A stretch of DNA of 10,990 bases from JAFMKE01 sp047621945 (GTDB taxonomy: Bacteria > Bacteroidota > Bacteroidia > Chitinophagales > UBA8649). The position numbers and the translations under genes were made by a program. Below, piece by piece: positions 1-6,266 of this stretch. How positions within the stretch are numbered: position 1 is the stretch's first letter; every line of letters begins with the position of its first letter. The notes below the pieces were generated by a model, which saw only the letters and a list, made by a program, of their open reading frames with translations, searched no databases and had not been told where the DNA came from. Location: positions 1 through 10,990 of the forward strand of contig JBLHMK010000091.1 in NCBI GenBank assembly GCA_047621945.1, written 5' to 3'.

Positions 1-635
1 GCATCTAAAAGAACATCCCAAGCTAGGTTTTGAGCTTTATCAATCCATTTTAAATCATGCTTTACTCCAGAGACATTACTCTGAGCAGGGAAGGCAAGAA
101 GTTTCTCTTTTCTAGCAGAATGTTTAACAAGCATTTCGCTGAGTCTTTGCTCATCCACGCGAAGATTATCGTAGAACATGGGACAATACTCATAACTTGC
201 TTTTTTGCTCTTGCAAAACTCACGCAAGCCATTTACCGAATTATGATTATCCGCAAATAGAACTAGTGAGGAATCTTCTTGAAAAGGATAACATTCACCT
301 ACTATTTTAAGCGCAGCACTTGCATTGGCTGTAAAGACACAGAAATAGTCATCTTGAGCATTGAAATAAGTTAACACCTTGTTTCTCGCTTCTTCTACTT
401 TTTGAGACGATAACTGCGAAGTCGGATTAGTAGAATGGGGATTTCCTAAAACCTTATTCTTGAGATAATCATAGTGCTGATCGATTAAACTTTCAGGGTA
501 TAAATTACCCCCTGTAAAATCAAAATACACTTGATTATTAGCATCAAGCCTAGCAAAATCTTTTTGCCGAAGAAGCTCAAAATAAAGTTCATCTTTTTTA
601 AGCAAATTGGGTTGTTTTGAAGTGCCAACTTCCAT
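1..635 (-). CDS. Class V PLP-dependent aminotransferase-fold enzyme (cysteine desulfurase / Moco sulfurase N-terminal-like), 3' end cut by window edge
   Basis: The reading frame is open from an ATG at 635 to the left edge, giving 211 complete codons of an unfinished protein. The sequence resembles the N-terminal half of fold-type I PLP enzymes of the SufS/molybdenum cofactor sulfurase kind. An early FDFTGGNLYPES stretch (about residues 38-49) is followed by GNPHSTNP (64-71), TANASAALK (102-110), HNSVNGLR (131-138, with the His that stacks on the cofactor in this family), FPAQSNVSG (182-190) and WDVLLD (206-211). The last Asp corresponds to the residue that pairs with the pyridine nitrogen. 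The Schiff-base lysine and any catalytic cysteine would lie outside the window, so desulfurase, selenocysteine lyase or another activity cannot be separated. The gene begins 54 bp after the monooxygenase gene on the same strand and could be read from the alkB promoter. The family is fairly sure; the substrate is unknown. Confidence 0.8.
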   Translation of the reverse strand, partial: MEVGTSKQPNLLKKDELYFELLRQKDFARLDANNQVYFDFTGGNLYPESLIDQHYDYLKNKVLGNPHSTNPTSQLSSQKVEEARNKVLTYFNAQDDYFCVFTANASAALKIVGECYPFQEDSSLVLFADNHNSVNGLREFCKSKKASYEYCPMFYDNLRVDEQRLSEMLVKHSARKEKLLAFPAQSNVSGVKHDLKWIDKAQNLAWDVLLD

Positions 636-643
636 AGCGTAGA

Positions 644-670
644 ATTATAGAAGTTAAATATAAACAAATC
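644..670 (-). promoter_or_regulatory. Weak candidate promoter before the PLP enzyme gene
   Basis: On the minus strand a TTTG lies near 666-669 and a TATAAT at 644-649, about 15 bases apart. The predicted transcript would begin almost at the ATG at 635. The -7 box does not match the Bacteroidota consensus TAnnTTTG, so this may be chance in AT-rich DNA and the gene may simply continue the upstream operon. Confidence 0.2.
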
Positions 671-689
671 CTATGAATAGCTTTAAATT

Positions 690-2153
690 TTATAATTTTT
701 GTGCTGGAATAGTGAGATGTTTTTGCTTATCAAAACGTCGCGTATTATGACGAAAAATAAAACTGAAATTTGGATACATGGTTGTGTTCTTACCTGCTTC
801 TGTTAGATACCAACTGCTACAAGCTCCTTTTTGCCAAATAGTACCCTTCAATGCCTTTTGTAAGTTTTGGTTAAAACGTTTTTCAACGGCAGGTTTTATT
901 TCGATGCTCTTCCAATTATTCTTCTTGCTTTTTTTAATGGCATCCATTATGTACCTCAGCTGGGATTCAATAAAGTAGATGACAGAAGTATGCCCAGTGC
1001 CCGTGTTTGGTCCCATCGCGAAAAACAAATTAGGGAAATTGGATACCATAGTGCCATAGTAGGCGTAGGCCCCGTCTTTCCAAGAATCTTCCAAAGAGAT
1101 TCCTTGCTTACCTTGAACTTGGAAAGGGATGGCATTTTCGGAAGCATGGAAGCCAGTGGCTAAAACTATCAAGTCAAGATCAATCGTGCTTTGATCAGTG
1201 AAGCGAATGCCAGTAGTTGTAATGGATTCAATGACCTTGGTAATTAGTTCAACATTCTCTTTTTGTAAGGTGGGATAATAGTCATTGGTCAGTAGTATGC
1301 GCTTACATCCAATATCATAGCTAGGAGTTAGTTTTTCTCGAATGGATTGGTCCTTTACTTGTTTTTTTAAGTGGTGTAGTCCTTCAAGTCTCACCAACTT
1401 GGCGAGGCTAGGAATTTTTGTGAAAAAGATGGCGCGACTCTCACTTTTTACATAGCTTAAGCCCCTAAAGAATTTATTAAAAAACTTAATTTTTAATAGT
1501 TTCCTTTCCCAGTTTCTAAGTGGTCGGTCTGGACGTGGTAATATCCAATGAGCAGTGCGCTGGAGGACGTGAATTTTATTTGCTTTTTTAGCTAATTCAG
1601 GAATTAGCTGAACAGCACTTGCTCCAGTGCCTACAACCGCAATACGTTTGTCTTTATATTCATAATTAGTGTCCCAATTAGATGAATGGAAACAAGCCCC
1701 TTGGAATTGATCTAAGCCTTCTATTGTTGGTATGTTCGCTTGACTTAAGCTACCTGTTCCTGAAATCACAAATTGTGTTTGGATGACTTCTTGATTACTT
1801 AGATAGACGTTCCATAGTCCTATATTTTCTTGATACACCAATTTTTCAATGGAGACCTTGCAACGAGATTTTTCCTTCAGTCGATTTTTGTCAATGAGTA
1901 AGTTCGTATAGGCAAGTATTTCCTCTTGCTTGGCAAAGAGTCGAGTCCAATCGTAAGGTTCAAATGAAAAAGAATACAAATGGGAAGGGACGTCTACCGC
2001 AGCGCCTGGATAACTATTTTTCCACCAAGTTCCGCCTAAAGAATCATCTCTTTCTAGAATAACAAAGTTTTCTATCTTGTTCTCTAGGAGCTTGATGGCT
2101 GAACAAATACCGCTAAACCCACTTCCTATTATTACTACTTCGTATGCCTTCAT
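690..2153 (-). CDS. Type I Baeyer-Villiger-type flavin monooxygenase (FAD/NADPH dependent)
   Basis: This 487-residue protein belongs to the flavin monooxygenases that use NADPH, FAD and O2 to insert oxygen beside a ketone carbonyl or to oxygenate N or S atoms. The N-terminal FAD-binding GSGFSG is at residues 10-15 and the NADPH-binding GTGASA at 175-180. The type I Baeyer-Villiger fingerprint is present as FQGACFHSSNWD (150-161), fitting FxGxxxHxxxW(P/D). The second family motif is GGTWWKNSYPGAAVD (40-54). A CKRILLTNDYYPTL stretch (283-296) and LATGF (331-335) also fit; the Arg of CKR may be the catalytic Arg of this class. No signal peptide or membrane segment is seen, so it is probably cytoplasmic. 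The ATG lies 3 bp after the alkB stop codon, so the two are very likely co-transcribed and translationally coupled. The class is secure; the substrate cannot be read from sequence. Confidence 0.9.
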   Translation of the reverse strand: MKAYEVVIIGSGFSGICSAIKLLENKIENFVILERDDSLGGTWWKNSYPGAAVDVPSHLYSFSFEPYDWTRLFAKQEEILAYTNLLIDKNRLKEKSRCKVSIEKLVYQENIGLWNVYLSNQEVIQTQFVISGTGSLSQANIPTIEGLDQFQGACFHSSNWDTNYEYKDKRIAVVGTGASAVQLIPELAKKANKIHVLQRTAHWILPRPDRPLRNWERKLLKIKFFNKFFRGLSYVKSESRAIFFTKIPSLAKLVRLEGLHHLKKQVKDQSIREKLTPSYDIGCKRILLTNDYYPTLQKENVELITKVIESITTTGIRFTDQSTIDLDLIVLATGFHASENAIPFQVQGKQGISLEDSWKDGAYAYYGTMVSNFPNLFFAMGPNTGTGHTSVIYFIESQLRYIMDAIKKSKKNNWKSIEIKPAVEKRFNQNLQKALKGTIWQKGACSSWYLTEAGKNTTMYPNFSFIFRHNTRRFDKQKHLTIPAQKL

Positions 2154-2156
2154 CGA

Positions 2157-3218
2157 TTATGCTAAGGTAGCATCTCTAGTTTTTAGTTTTTTAATTTCTT
2201 TGCCCATCATCCAAAACCAAAGAGGCGGAATTAAGGATATTACCATCATGCCAGGGTAGCCCGTGGGCATTTGAGGACTTTCATCAAAATGTCTTAAAAC
2301 TTGATAAGGACGATTGGCAATATAGTGGTGATCAGAATGTCTTGTTAACTCAAACAATAAAATACGGCCAAAGGGGTGGTTGGAGTTCCATGAGTGAATA
2401 GGAAGTGTTTTTTCCCAAGCGCCATATTCGTTTTTCTTTCTGCTCAAGCCATAATGTTCAATGTAATTAACGGTTTCTAATGTTAAGAATCCAAAGATTG
2501 CAGAAGCTATAAAACAAAGCATAGGGATTAAACCGAAAAGCGCAAATATTAATCCTAAAAACGCTCCTTGAATGAGATGATACCAGATCATTTGATTGTC
2601 AAAAGATAAGCTTGATTTCCCCTGCTTTTTTAATCGATTATTTTCTAAATGCCATGCGCTTAAATATCCGCCAATAACTGAGCGAAAGAAAAAGAAATAA
2701 ATAATCTCTCCTTCACGAGAAGACGCGGGGTCATCTGTTGTACTTACATTTTTATGGTGTCCTTGGTTGTGCTCTATAAAGAAATGCATGTAGAGAGAGG
2801 TTAACAATAAAGACTTAGATAGAAACTGCTCATATTTCTTACTGCGATGACCAAGCTCATGAGCAATATTTATCCCAAAAATTCCACAGGCTAAGCCTAA
2901 AGCGGATATATATCCAACATACTCAACCCAGGTATATCCTCCTAAGCTCAATCTGTACATGGTATAAAATACTAAGAAATACTGCAAGGGTACAATTAAA
3001 TAGACTAAGCAGTCATAGACTCGGCTGCTTTTAGCGATATCTTCCTCAACTTTAGTCATATTATAGGTCGTAGATGGGAGTAGTGCATCTAGGATAGGTA
3101 CAAGAATAAATGCGTAAATCAAGCCACCCCAAGTAAACCATCCACCTAAATTAAGGCAAATGAAAATTACAACTGGACTAATGAAAACTCCTAAATATTT
3201 TATTGCGCGTACTTGCAT
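2157..3218 (-). CDS. alkB: AlkB-family membrane di-iron alkane 1-monooxygenase
   Basis: This 353-residue integral membrane protein has all four signatures of the AlkB alkane hydroxylases: HELGHR (120-125), EHNQGHHKNV (149-158), NYIEHYGL (251-258) and LTRHSDHHYIANRPYQVLRH (291-310). The histidines in these boxes hold the di-iron centre. Hydrophobic segments at about 9-45, 70-90, 98-120, 135-148 and 211-250 give a multi-span inner-membrane protein. Members hydroxylate the terminal carbon of alkanes or other alkyl chains with O2 and electrons from rubredoxin and rubredoxin reductase. Neither partner is encoded in this window, nor is the alcohol dehydrogenase that usually follows. The protein is slightly shorter than classic Pseudomonas AlkB and has no fused rubredoxin. 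It is first in a minus-strand operon with a Baeyer-Villiger-type monooxygenase and lies divergent from a TetR gene. Family membership is firm; a natural alkane substrate is inferred. Confidence 0.93.
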   Translation of the reverse strand: MQVRAIKYLGVFISPVVIFICLNLGGWFTWGGLIYAFILVPILDALLPSTTYNMTKVEEDIAKSSRVYDCLVYLIVPLQYFLVFYTMYRLSLGGYTWVEYVGYISALGLACGIFGINIAHELGHRSKKYEQFLSKSLLLTSLYMHFFIEHNQGHHKNVSTTDDPASSREGEIIYFFFFRSVIGGYLSAWHLENNRLKKQGKSSLSFDNQMIWYHLIQGAFLGLIFALFGLIPMLCFIASAIFGFLTLETVNYIEHYGLSRKKNEYGAWEKTLPIHSWNSNHPFGRILLFELTRHSDHHYIANRPYQVLRHFDESPQMPTGYPGMMVISLIPPLWFWMMGKEIKKLKTRDATLA

Positions 3219-3247
3219 AGTTTTTAATTTTATAATTTAAATGTAAA

Positions 3248-3255
3248 CAAAATTA
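3248..3255 (-). promoter_or_regulatory. Candidate -7 box of the alkB operon promoter
   Basis: On the minus strand these bases read TAATTTTG, a full match to the Bacteroidota -7 consensus TAnnTTTG. The transcript would start around 3240 and have a leader of roughly 20 bases before the alkB ATG at 3218. No clear TTG is seen at -33. That region is instead occupied by the inverted repeat at 3263-3292, which suits a regulated promoter. Confidence 0.45.
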
Positions 3256-3262
3256 TTTAAAT

Positions 3263-3292
3263 AGTAAACTAAAATGATTAAAATAGTTTACT
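3263..3292. promoter_or_regulatory. Inverted repeat, probable TetR-family operator between alkB and the regulator gene
   Basis: The arms AGTAAACTA (3263-3271) and TAGTTTACT (3284-3292) are exact reverse complements separated by 12 bases. The right arm overlaps the regulator gene's predicted -7 box (3289-3296). The whole repeat sits where the -33 region of the opposing alkB promoter would be. A further GTAAAC half-site at 3243-3248, 21 bp from the one at 3264-3269, touches the alkB -7 box. The placement suggests the TetR protein represses both alkB and itself. The 12-bp spacer is long for a single TetR dimer, so two dimers or a different contact pattern is possible. Confidence 0.6.
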
Positions 3293-3296
3293 TTTG
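3289..3296 (+). promoter_or_regulatory. Candidate -7 box of the tetR-family gene promoter
   Basis: The bases read TACTTTTG, matching TAnnTTTG. Transcription would start close to the ATG at 3301, giving a very short leader or a leaderless message. This placement argues against the upstream in-frame ATG at 3274, which would lie before the promoter. No clear TTG is found at -33. Confidence 0.4.
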
Positions 3297-3300
3297 TTTT

Positions 3301-3900
3301 ATGGGAAGAAATTCTGTAGTTAAAGAAAGAACTAAAAATCCGGCCAAGCAACAAGCAATCATTGAAGGCTTAATTGAGTTTTTTAGAACGCATAGTCTTG
3401 CGCAAAGTAACATGGATGAAATTGCATTAGGCTTAAATAAAAGCAAAGCCACTTTATATAAGTATTTTCAATCTAAAGAGGAGATGGTCGAGGAACTGGT
3501 TAGTTTTAAAGTCAAAATGATTTCGGGATTTGTTCCTATTCTCTATGACGAAAACTTAGCTTTTTTTGATCGATATAAGAAAAGCTTCGAGCTGTTACAT
3601 ACGCATATTGGTGATATTAGCAATGATTTTCTGGAAGATCTAAAAACAGTATTCCCCGAAATTTATCTGCAAATTGAAAGCTTAATTGATTTGGCTGTTA
3701 GAGAATTAGCTGGATATTATCAAAAGGGAATGGAAAGAGGAATCTTTAATAACTTAAATGCCAAGATGCTATCTCAAATTGACTTCATTCTTTTTCAGAC
3801 AATTACGGACCCGGTCTATCTTAAAGATAATCAACTAACGCTTGCACGAGCATTTCAGGATTTTTATGACATTCGTTGTAGAGGTTTATTAACTAAATAA
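3301..3900 (+). CDS. TetR/AcrR-family transcriptional regulator, probable repressor of the alkB operon
   Basis: This 199-residue protein has the TetR layout: an N-terminal helix-turn-helix at about residues 16-60 and a longer all-helical C-terminal ligand domain. The recognition part, MDEIALGLNKSKATLYKYF (about 38-56) followed by SKEEM, is the typical TetR signature. The start at 3301 is preferred over the in-frame ATG at 3274: the latter adds nine hydrophobic residues absent from the usual family start, and it lies inside the inverted repeat and upstream of the predicted -7 box. The gene is divergent from alkB with 82 bp between starts. Such regulators usually repress the neighbouring operon until a small ligand binds. 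Here an alkane-derived compound, fatty acid or other substrate of the two oxygenases is a reasonable but unproven ligand. The C-terminal domain is not recognised as a specific subfamily. Confidence 0.87.
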   Translation: MGRNSVVKERTKNPAKQQAIIEGLIEFFRTHSLAQSNMDEIALGLNKSKATLYKYFQSKEEMVEELVSFKVKMISGFVPILYDENLAFFDRYKKSFELLHTHIGDISNDFLEDLKTVFPEIYLQIESLIDLAVRELAGYYQKGMERGIFNNLNAKMLSQIDFILFQTITDPVYLKDNQLTLARAFQDFYDIRCRGLLTK

Positions 3901-3903
3901 TAG

Positions 3904-3931
3904 TTGTTTTATCGATTATTCCTTACCTTTG
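3904..3931 (+). promoter_or_regulatory. Bacteroidota-type promoter of ahcY
   Basis: TTG at 3904-3906 and TACCTTTG at 3924-3931 are 17 bases apart and match the -33/-7 consensus (TTG / TAnnTTTG) of this phylum. Transcription should begin around 3937, leaving about 20 bases before the ATG at 3956. That is too short for a SAH or SAM riboswitch. Confidence 0.72.
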
Positions 3932-3955
3932 CGCCTCAATAATTATTACGATTTA

Positions 3956-5263
3956 ATGCAAACAGATACTATGAATTATAAAGTAAAAGATATCTCCTTA
4001 GCCGATTGGGGAAGAAAAGAGATGACACTAGCTGAAGCAGAAATGCCCGGTTTGATGTCTTTAAGAACAGAGTTTGGTGCTAGTAAGCCATTAAAAGGAG
4101 CAAGAGTTGCTGGATGTTTACACATGACTATTCAAACAGCCGTGTTGATAGAAACATTAGTTGAACTTGGTGCTGAGGTTACTTGGTCTTCTTGTAATAT
4201 TTTTTCAACGCAAGATCACGCTGCTGCTGCTATTGCTGCTGTAGGCGTTCCGGTTTTCGCTTGGAAAGGAATGAATGAAGAAGAGTTTGAGTGGTGTATC
4301 GAACAAACTTTACACGCTTTTAAAGGTGGAGAACCTTTAAATATGATTTTAGATGATGGGGGTGATTTAACCAACATGGTACTCGATAAATTCCCTCAAT
4401 TAGTTGACGGAATCAAAGGAATCTCAGAAGAGACAACTACTGGTGTTCACCGTTTATACGAAAGAGAGAAGAATGGTACGCTAGCATTGCCAGCAATCAA
4501 TATTAATGATTCAGTTACTAAATCTAAATTCGATAACAAATACGGTTGTCAAGAATCTTTAGTTGATGCAATTAGAAGAGCAACAGATATTATGTTAGCT
4601 GGTAAAACTGCAGTTGTTGCAGGTTACGGTGATGTAGGAAAAGGTTCAGCAGCTTCATTGAGAAATGCAGGTGTTAGAGTTACTGTTACTGAATGTGATC
4701 CAATTTGTGCTTTACAAGCAGCAATGGATGGCTTTGCAGTTAAGAAAATGGAAAATGCATTAAAAGATGTTGACATTGTTGTAACTGCAACAGGAAACAA
4801 AGACATTATCACTGGTAAGCATTTCGAAGCAATGGGAGACAAAACAATTGTTTGTAACATTGGACACTTCGATAATGAAATCGACATGGCTTGGTTAAAT
4901 GAAAAGTATGGTTCAACTAAAGATGAAATCAAACCTCAAGTTGATATGTATAACTTGAATGGTAATGATATCATTGTTTTGGCTGAAGGACGTTTAGTAA
5001 ATTTAGGTTGTGGTACTGGTCATCCAAGTTTTGTAATGAGTAACTCATTTACAAATCAAGTATTAGCTCAATTAGAGTTGTGGATACACCCAGAAAACTA
5101 TGAGAACAAAGTTTATGTTTTACCTAAGCATTTAGATGAGAAAGTTGCAGCATTGCACTTATCTAAAATTGGTGTTGAATTAGAAACCTTAAGTACAGAT
5201 CAAGCTGATTATATCGGTGTGAAACCTGAAGGCCCATTCAAACCTGATTATTACAGATACTAA
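3956..5263 (+). CDS. ahcY: S-adenosylhomocysteine hydrolase (adenosylhomocysteinase)
   Basis: The 435-residue protein splits S-adenosylhomocysteine into adenosine and homocysteine, clearing the inhibitory product of methyltransferases in the activated methyl cycle. It is cytoplasmic and uses tightly bound NAD+. Clear family blocks, counted from the chosen ATG, are HMTIQTAVLIETL near 56-68, ILDDGGDLTNMVL near 131-143, EETTTGVHRLYE near 158-169, NINDSVTKSKFDNKYG near 183-198, the NAD-binding VAGYGDVGKGSAA near 222-234, AEGRLVNLGCGTGHPSFVMS near 343-362, and the C-terminal KPDYYRY that closes the NAD site. The length is close to the compact human-type enzyme, without the extra loop of many proteobacterial forms. 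An in-frame TTG at 3929 is rejected as the start because it lies inside the -7 box; ATG 3971 is an alternative. It has its own promoter and terminator and is monocistronic. Confidence 0.97.
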   Translation: MQTDTMNYKVKDISLADWGRKEMTLAEAEMPGLMSLRTEFGASKPLKGARVAGCLHMTIQTAVLIETLVELGAEVTWSSCNIFSTQDHAAAAIAAVGVPVFAWKGMNEEEFEWCIEQTLHAFKGGEPLNMILDDGGDLTNMVLDKFPQLVDGIKGISEETTTGVHRLYEREKNGTLALPAININDSVTKSKFDNKYGCQESLVDAIRRATDIMLAGKTAVVAGYGDVGKGSAASLRNAGVRVTVTECDPICALQAAMDGFAVKKMENALKDVDIVVTATGNKDIITGKHFEAMGDKTIVCNIGHFDNEIDMAWLNEKYGSTKDEIKPQVDMYNLNGNDIIVLAEGRLVNLGCGTGHPSFVMSNSFTNQVLAQLELWIHPENYENKVYVLPKHLDEKVAALHLSKIGVELETLSTDQADYIGVKPEGPFKPDYYRY

Positions 5264-5281
5264 CATTTATTTTTTAGATAT

Positions 5282-5313
5282 AAAAAGCCTCCCAATTTAT
5301 TGGGAGGCTTTTT
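5282..5313 (+). terminator. Rho-independent terminator after ahcY
   Basis: A perfect 14-bp stem, AAAAAGCCTCCCAA (5282-5295) with TTGGGAGGCTTTTT (5300-5313), closes a TTTA loop. The GC-rich middle and the run of T on the descending arm are typical. Because the ascending arm starts with five A, the hairpin could also work on the opposite strand. It lies 18 bp past the ahcY stop and separates it from the next operon. Confidence 0.92.
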
Positions 5314-5329
5314 CGTTTAGGAGATACAT

Positions 5330-5358
5330 AGTTTGCAAACTTTACTATCTTTAATTTG
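5330..5358 (+). promoter_or_regulatory. Palindrome and weak promoter candidate before the five-gene envelope operon
   Basis: AGTTTGCAAACT (5330-5341) is a perfect 12-bp palindrome. A TTTG inside it (5332-5335) and a second TTTG at 5355-5358, in TTAATTTG, could form a -33/-7 pair with one mismatch and a short 15-base gap. The ATG of the first gene is at 5370. A promoter is expected here because a strong terminator precedes it. The exact boxes are uncertain, and the palindrome may be an operator. Confidence 0.35.
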
Positions 5359-5369
5359 AAAATTAACTT

Positions 5370-5816
5370 ATGAATAAACGATTCTTAGTGACCCTCTTTA
5401 TATTCGCCATGTTCTCTGCTTGGATGATCTCTTGCAGTAAAGCAGCAGGTGAAACCAATATTAGCGCGCATAAGGAAGATGAAAGTCATTACAAGGGTGA
5501 TAATTGCATGAATTGTCATTACCAAGATGGCGCAGGGGACGGATGGTTCTCTATAGCAGGTAGTGTTTATGGTAATTACTCAAACCATACCGTGCTTGCT
5601 TATGATGCGCTTACTCAAGAACTGCTTGCTTCAGTAGAGATTGATCAATTAGGTAACTTATATACCACAGAAGAGGTAGATTTCAAAAATGGCATAGCAG
5701 TTGATATAATTAACTCGTCAGGACAAATAGTTAGTTCAATGTCAACTATAGTGACTAATGGACAATGTAATCTCTGTCACGATGGAACCTTTGAAGAAAT
5801 AATAGAGATCTTATGA
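5370..5816 (+). CDS. Lipoprotein with two CxxCH haem motifs (probable diheme cytochrome c-like protein)
   Basis: This 148-residue exported protein has a lysine/arginine start, a hydrophobic stretch and a lipobox ending in MISC, with Cys22 as the likely lipid anchor. Two c-type haem attachment motifs are present: CMNCH at 46-50 near the start of the mature protein and CNLCH at 133-137 near its end. Between them lies a stretch of about 80 residues rich in beta-forming residues (from FSIAGSVYG near 60), which resembles small carboxypeptidase-regulatory or transthyretin-like folds. This is an impression, not a proven domain. The likely role is electron transfer in the periplasm or on the outer membrane. 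It leads a tight operon, and its TGA overlaps the ATG of the thioredoxin-like gene. Only two haem motifs are seen, and distal ligands cannot be assigned with confidence. Confidence 0.75.
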   Translation: MNKRFLVTLFIFAMFSAWMISCSKAAGETNISAHKEDESHYKGDNCMNCHYQDGAGDGWFSIAGSVYGNYSNHTVLAYDALTQELLASVEIDQLGNLYTTEEVDFKNGIAVDIINSSGQIVSSMSTIVTNGQCNLCHDGTFEEIIEIL

Positions 5817-6259
5817 GAAAGTTTTTTTTGATGATAACAGTTGCTTTTTCATTCATGGCCTTGAATGCTCAAGAAAGTGAAGCTTGGATGGTGAAAATGG
5901 ATGCCGCTAAAGAGCTGGCTAGAGACAGTGAAAAGTCCATATTGATTTCATTCTCAGGCTCTGACTGGTGTGGCAATTGTATGCGTTTAAGTAAAGAGTT
6001 GTTTGAAACTGAAGAGTTTTTAGCTTTTGCCGAAAGTGAGTTGATATTGTTAAACCTAGACTTCCCGGCTAAGAAAGCAAATAAACTTAGTGATGAGCTC
6101 ACTGCTCAGAATGATAAGTTGGCGGAAATTTACAATAAACAGGGGGTGTTTCCTTTAACCCTTCTTGTAGACGAAAGAGGGAAGTTATTAGGTAAAGTGA
6201 CTTATCCTTGTGCTTCTGTTGAAGAGTATTTACAAAGCATAACAGCGCTTATCCAATAG
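5813..6259 (+). CDS. Exported thioredoxin-family protein (WCGNC active site)
   Basis: The 148-residue protein begins with a signal peptide ending near ALNAQ (residues 16-20), so the mature protein is probably periplasmic. The thioredoxin fold shows as ILISFSGSDWCGNCMRL (43-59), with redox cysteines 53 and 56. The conserved cis-proline is in GVFPLTLLVD (111-120, Pro114). A third cysteine at 133 could be functional or structural. The fold is of the small thioredoxin_7/DUF255-like kind often found beside ApbE and DUF3570 genes. It may keep cysteines reduced in its neighbours, either the CxxCH motifs of the upstream lipoprotein before haem attachment or the CGCN tail of the small downstream lipoprotein. 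Those targets are inferred from position only. The start codon overlaps the preceding stop as ATGA, implying coupled translation. Confidence 0.88.
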   Translation: MRKFFLMITVAFSFMALNAQESEAWMVKMDAAKELARDSEKSILISFSGSDWCGNCMRLSKELFETEEFLAFAESELILLNLDFPAKKANKLSDELTAQNDKLAEIYNKQGVFPLTLLVDERGKLLGKVTYPCASVEEYLQSITALIQ

Positions 6260-6266
6260 TTCTAAA

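Noticed and set aside
57..260. Short plus-strand open frame at the left edge
   Set aside because: It lies opposite the well-supported PLP enzyme gene on the minus strand and its product resembles nothing; it is a shadow.
485..667. Minus-strand open frame of 60 codons
   Set aside because: It overlaps the start of the PLP enzyme in another frame and has low-complexity, Phe/Ile/Leu-rich content.
778..1163. Overlapping open frames on both strands inside the flavin monooxygenase gene
   Set aside because: The monooxygenase frame carries full family motifs; these are antisense or out-of-frame shadows.
3274..3276. ATG as start of the TetR-family gene
   Set aside because: It lies within the inverted repeat and before the predicted -7 box, and would add an atypical hydrophobic N-terminus.
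3929..3931. TTG as start of ahcY
   Set aside because: It lies inside the -7 promoter box TACCTTTG, upstream of the predicted transcript start; ATG at 3956 gives the usual family length.
3932..3955. SAH or SAM riboswitch before ahcY
   Set aside because: The predicted leader is only about 20 bases, far too short for any known class.
4624..4932. 102-codon minus-strand frame inside ahcY
   Set aside because: Antisense to the strongly conserved NAD-binding domain of ahcY, with no promoter or family resemblance.
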